DNA of 64,000 nucleotides from positions 1,736,001-1,800,000 of the forward strand of contig CBDBBO010000001.1 of NCBI GenBank assembly GCA_965203135.1. Direction: 5' to 3'. How positions within the stretch are numbered: position 1 is the first letter of the stretch; every line of letters starts with the position of its first letter. The DNA is from CATOSD01 sp965203135. Its GTDB lineage: Bacteria > Chloroflexota > Dehalococcoidia > Lucifugimonadales > CATOSD01. The notes below the pieces were generated by a model. That model saw nothing but the letters and a program-made list of their open reading frames with translations, searched no databases and had not been told where the DNA came from. The translations under genes and the position numbers were made by a program. Of the stretch, positions 61,441 to 64,000 are shown in pieces.

Positions 61441-61824
61441 ATGCGCATCACACTCACCGGCGTTTTCGTAAGTGACCAGGACGAAGCTCTGAGGTTCTAC
61501 ACGGAGACCCTCGGCTTTTTGAAGAAGCATGACGTCCCCGTGGGGGAATTCAAGTGGCTTACCGTCGTCTCGCCCGATGACCCGGATGGGACCGAGCTTC
61601 TGCTCGAACCAAACGAAAACCCGGTAGCACAGACATATCAGAAAGGGCTATTTGACCAGGGCATCCCAGCGGCGTCCTTTAGCGTTACGGACATCCGCGC
61701 AGAACATGAGAAACTGAAGTCACTGGGCGTGGCCTTCACGATGGAGCCAACAGAATTGGCCAACGTCACTGTCGCGGTCTTCGACGACACCTGCGGCAAC
61801 CTGATCCAGCTAATGCAGACGTAA
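61441..61824 (+). CDS. VOC-superfamily (glyoxalase/bleomycin resistance-like) protein
   Basis: This 127-residue protein has two beta-alpha-beta-beta-beta modules of the VOC fold. It begins ITLTGVFVSDQDEALRFYTETLGF and has GTELLLEPNEN at the end of the first module. The second module has SFSVTDIRAEHEKLKSLGVAFTM and ends VAVFDDTCGNLIQLMQ. The metal-ligand positions are partly kept (glutamates). It may be a dioxygenase, lyase or antibiotic-binding protein. It is co-transcribed with arsR. Confidence 0.88.
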   Translation: MRITLTGVFVSDQDEALRFYTETLGFLKKHDVPVGEFKWLTVVSPDDPDGTELLLEPNENPVAQTYQKGLFDQGIPAASFSVTDIRAEHEKLKSLGVAFTMEPTELANVTVAVFDDTCGNLIQLMQT

Positions 61825-62079
61825 CCACGATCGACCAGGCTGCCCTGTTTGGGTCGCGGGCGCAGCCTGGTCCGTCAGGCACTTGGTAGGCCGTGTAAGA
61901 CCGAATTGCGAACTTTCCGGTGGGAGGTGACGCTATGGGCCGGAGCGCTTGAACTCGCTCATCGCCCCGACCCATTCTATGGCACGACTGTGATCTGATG
62001 CCAGGAGACCATCGCGGCCTATGCCGACACATGAACGAATTCATCCGACGCGGGGCTTTCACCGAGTCAGTCCCATGCA

Positions 62080-62613
62080 TCACTGAACACTGAGGAGTGT
62101 AAGAACTGCCAGAACGACCAGTCCCACCAGGCTTAACAGTCCCAGCGCTCCGATCCACTTCAAGACCCTGACGTCTTTCGCGTGGCGTTCCGCCTGTCGG
62201 GCTTCCTGCGCCGTCATCTGCTGCCGGGTTGCATCTTGGCTCGTGATTATCGTTTGCTCGATAGCCTCAGCCCGTTGGGACACTGATTCAGTGAGTTTGG
62301 TTGAGCTATCTTCGATCGCCGCTCTAGTCGACATTTCTGATTCCTGAATGGCAGACGTGATGGCCGCGGGTTCCAGGCGCATCATGACGTCGACAGCTCG
62401 TTCCAACGCTTTCACCGTCAGGTCGAGTGACTCTTGTGCCGCCCGGGCCGATGCCGTCAATTCCGACACGCGGGAGCTGGTATGGGAAAGTTGACCATTT
62501 GCATCGCGTAAGGATTCCTCTAGGCCCACTATTTCATCGAGTCTCAATCGTAGGCTGGCCAGGTCTCCCGTGGTCGCATCAAGTTTGCCCCGCAAGTCAT
62601 CGGCTAAGCTCAC
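62080..62613 (-). CDS. Coiled-coil protein with C-terminal membrane anchor
   Basis: This 177-residue protein is mainly a long coiled coil. Segments include RGKLDATTGDLASLRLRLDEIVGLEESLRD and LTASARAAQESLDLTVKALERAVDVMM. A C-terminal transmembrane helix, WIGALGLLSLVGLVVLAVLTLL, ends near the C-terminus, so it is tail-anchored and mostly cytoplasmic. Its GTG 62613 overlaps the RecQ-like helicase stop, so the two genes are coupled. No known family is recognised. A structural or signalling role with the helicase is possible. Confidence 0.8.
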   Translation of the reverse strand: MSLADDLRGKLDATTGDLASLRLRLDEIVGLEESLRDANGQLSHTSSRVSELTASARAAQESLDLTVKALERAVDVMMRLEPAAITSAIQESEMSTRAAIEDSSTKLTESVSQRAEAIEQTIITSQDATRQQMTAQEARQAERHAKDVRVLKWIGALGLLSLVGLVVLAVLTLLSVQ

Positions 62614-64000
62614 TCTCTGTATCCTCCCAACAGTTCCGTTACGTGCGGGTGGTTGTATCGCTGGACGACCGTCTCAGTGACATCAGTCAAGAGCTCGACG
62701 CCCTTGCGTACATCGTAGACATTGAGAATTAACCTCACGTCATCTTGGATTCTGGGTTGTAGCTCAGGCAACCGTTCTTCAGTGACATCGGCGCAGAAAG
62801 CAAACTCAGGGCCAGCGTCTCCCACATCACACAAAGCCATTGCCAGAGGGACTCCCAACTCAACCCCACGCACAGGCATCTGGGCGAGGTCGTACAACTT
62901 GTTGAGCATTTCCCTAGTATCATTCTCGGGTATGCCCTTCCTCGCACACTCCTTGACGGCAGCTTCAATACCGTCCGCGGTGGCTCTGTCATTGTGGTCG
63001 TGGCACATAGCCTCTGCTGCTGCCCGAACGAATAGGAGCCCGGGGTGGTCCGCGGCGGACTCCAATGCGCGAATGGACAAGCCTCGCAACTCACCTGCAT
63101 CCACCGGAGTTTGCACGGCCTCGACTAGCTCCCACCACTCTGCAAGCTGGACATCTTGCTGCTCCAAGAGCCGACCGATTCGCTCAGCCCCCAAGCCCTC
63201 TTGGAGGTAGTCCATCAGGCGCGTCCTGATTTCGGCATCGCTTAGGGCCGATCGAGCCAGCAACACCGATTCCTGGATTGCGCGTCTGCGTGACCGTTCT
63301 ATCACGTCGTACGTGAATTCTATCAACAGTCTGGCCAGCGCAAGGGCGTCACTGTGCGGCCCTCTTGTGACTATTGCATCCAGTTTCTCCCTAAATTCGT
63401 TGCTTCTGTGAGGTTGGGCTGCCTGGACATAGTCAAGGAGCTTCTGGCGACACTGCTGAAAGTTGAAGGGTTCGGTTTGGACAGTCAGGCGCGCCGACCC
63501 GAAATCCACTTCATAATCACGCAGTACGCCCACCCTCAATAGACGAACAACGGCGTGCTCCTTCCGGCGCTTGTCGTCATCGCCATCATATGCCAACTGG
63601 TACCGCTGAGATGACGTCAGGTCACTGAACTCTCTGAGAACACTCTCCACTAATTGGATCTCGTCCTCCGACCCGCTGAATGTATTGAGGTGAAACCACA
63701 TGGCACTGGTGACATCGTCACCTATCGACCGATCGCGATCCGCCGCCCTGAAGCGTCCTTTCAGTTCTTCAAGGTCCACGTTCGGATCTACTAGGCTATC
63801 CGAACGGTCTGCGTCGTATTCAGTGAAGACCACAACGCAGTGGGCGGGCTGTTGATCGCGTCCCGCGCGTCCCGCCTCCTGATAGAAACTCTCCAGCGAG
63901 TCCGGCATCCCGTAGTGAACTATGTACCGGATGTTCGGTTTGTCTATGCCCATCCCGAAGGCCTTTGTCGCCACCAACATAGGCGCTTCGTTACCTTTGA
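62610..64000 (-). CDS. RecQ-like DNA helicase with an unusual C-terminal region (5' end outside the window)
   Basis: The visible 463 residues are the 3' part of a superfamily 2 DNA helicase. VATKAFGMGIDKPNIRYIVH is motif V and YQEAGRAGRDQQPAHCVVVF is motif VI of RecQ. After about residue 60 the sequence does not read as the usual RQC zinc (four Cys) and winged-helix region. It is a ~390-residue helical region ending in LTDVTETVVQRYNHPHVTEL. The 5' end lies beyond 64000. The stop overlaps the coiled-coil gene's start. It may be a repair helicase, but the absence of the RQC cysteines and the membrane-linked partner also fit a defence-type helicase. Confidence 0.85.
   Translation of the reverse strand, partial: KGNEAPMLVATKAFGMGIDKPNIRYIVHYGMPDSLESFYQEAGRAGRDQQPAHCVVVFTEYDADRSDSLVDPNVDLEELKGRFRAADRDRSIGDDVTSAMWFHLNTFSGSEDEIQLVESVLREFSDLTSSQRYQLAYDGDDDKRRKEHAVVRLLRVGVLRDYEVDFGSARLTVQTEPFNFQQCRQKLLDYVQAAQPHRSNEFREKLDAIVTRGPHSDALALARLLIEFTYDVIERSRRRAIQESVLLARSALSDAEIRTRLMDYLQEGLGAERIGRLLEQQDVQLAEWWELVEAVQTPVDAGELRGLSIRALESAADHPGLLFVRAAAEAMCHDHNDRATADGIEAAVKECARKGIPENDTREMLNKLYDLAQMPVRGVELGVPLAMALCDVGDAGPEFAFCADVTEERLPELQPRIQDDVRLILNVYDVRKGVELLTDVTETVVQRYNHPHVTELLGGYRE

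Overview
The window is a high-GC bacterial chromosome segment with tightly packed operons. Recurring clues suggest Chloroflexota (Dehalococcoidia or SAR202-like), but this is inference from gene content and not a phylogeny. The clues are: a complex I operon nuoABCD-HIJK without nuoEFG, a T-box-controlled ilvBNC operon, HspR-type control of dnaK/grpE, a class V alanine/serine-glyoxylate aminotransferase, N-acyl-D-amino-acid deacylase and amidase genes, DUF3500, and plant-type LRR and PT-stalk surface proteins. Promoters often carry TTGACA with TATAAT or TACAAT, or an extended TGcTAnnnT -10.

Layout. 1-4155 (minus): Leu-type T-box leader, ilvB-ilvN-ilvC, then two small genes coupled to ilvC. 4444-5931: MFS exporter. 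5950-11706 (minus): nuoA-B-C-D-H-I-J-(25-codon membrane peptide)-K and a DUF2007-like gene. 11707-12669: repeat-rich noncoding DNA. 12670-16364: divergent VWA lipoprotein and HTH-TM-TPR protein. 16437-22560: methylenetetrahydrofolate reductase-like protein, zinc ribbon, mannose-1-phosphate guanylyltransferase, sugar epimerase, aminotransferase and MOSC protein. 22683-23209: hicAB. 23348-28622: DUF3500 protein; hspR-grpE-dnaK-BON operon divergent from a zinc-ribbon gene over a shared operator-like palindrome. 28725-30925: sulfite-oxidase-like protein, Zn-type dehydrogenase and a coiled-coil membrane protein. 31055-36674: helicase-less ISP-type restriction-modification protein coupled to a MazF-like gene, an amidase, and a DUF433/DUF5615 pair. 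36686-38853: fused EtfBA and a CDGSH protein. 38854-42742: AT-richer accessory DNA with a gluzincin lipoprotein gene interrupted by an intact IS5-family element, plus an IS end remnant and a restriction-gene fragment.

42789-50150 (minus) is a SUF Fe-S cluster operon: sufB (one-base frameshift), a PaREP1/HEPN-like gene, sufC, sufD, sufU-like, rrf2, a Rieske ferredoxin, sufS and sufU. Its promoter is followed by a dyad that may be the Rrf2 operator. 50240-58517: LRR surface protein, SppA-like protease, deacylase, VapBC-like pair with a deacylase 5' fragment, EEP-family hydrolase, PPOX-like protein, and a winged-helix/membrane-protein pair. 58619-60893: a four-gene overlapping operon of two DUF1538 membrane proteins, a PII-like protein and a CBS protein. 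61103-61824: ArsR-VOC operon with a palindromic operator. 62080-64000: RecQ-like helicase (cut by the window end) overlapping a tail-anchored coiled-coil gene.

Functional links: the SUF system could supply Fe-S clusters to complex I (NuoB, NuoI), the Rieske and CDGSH proteins. EtfBA and complex I are two routes for electrons from amino-acid or other organic substrates, matching the deacylase, amidase and aminotransferase genes. The accessory islands carry toxin-antitoxin, restriction and IS genes. No rRNA, tRNA or CRISPR array was seen.
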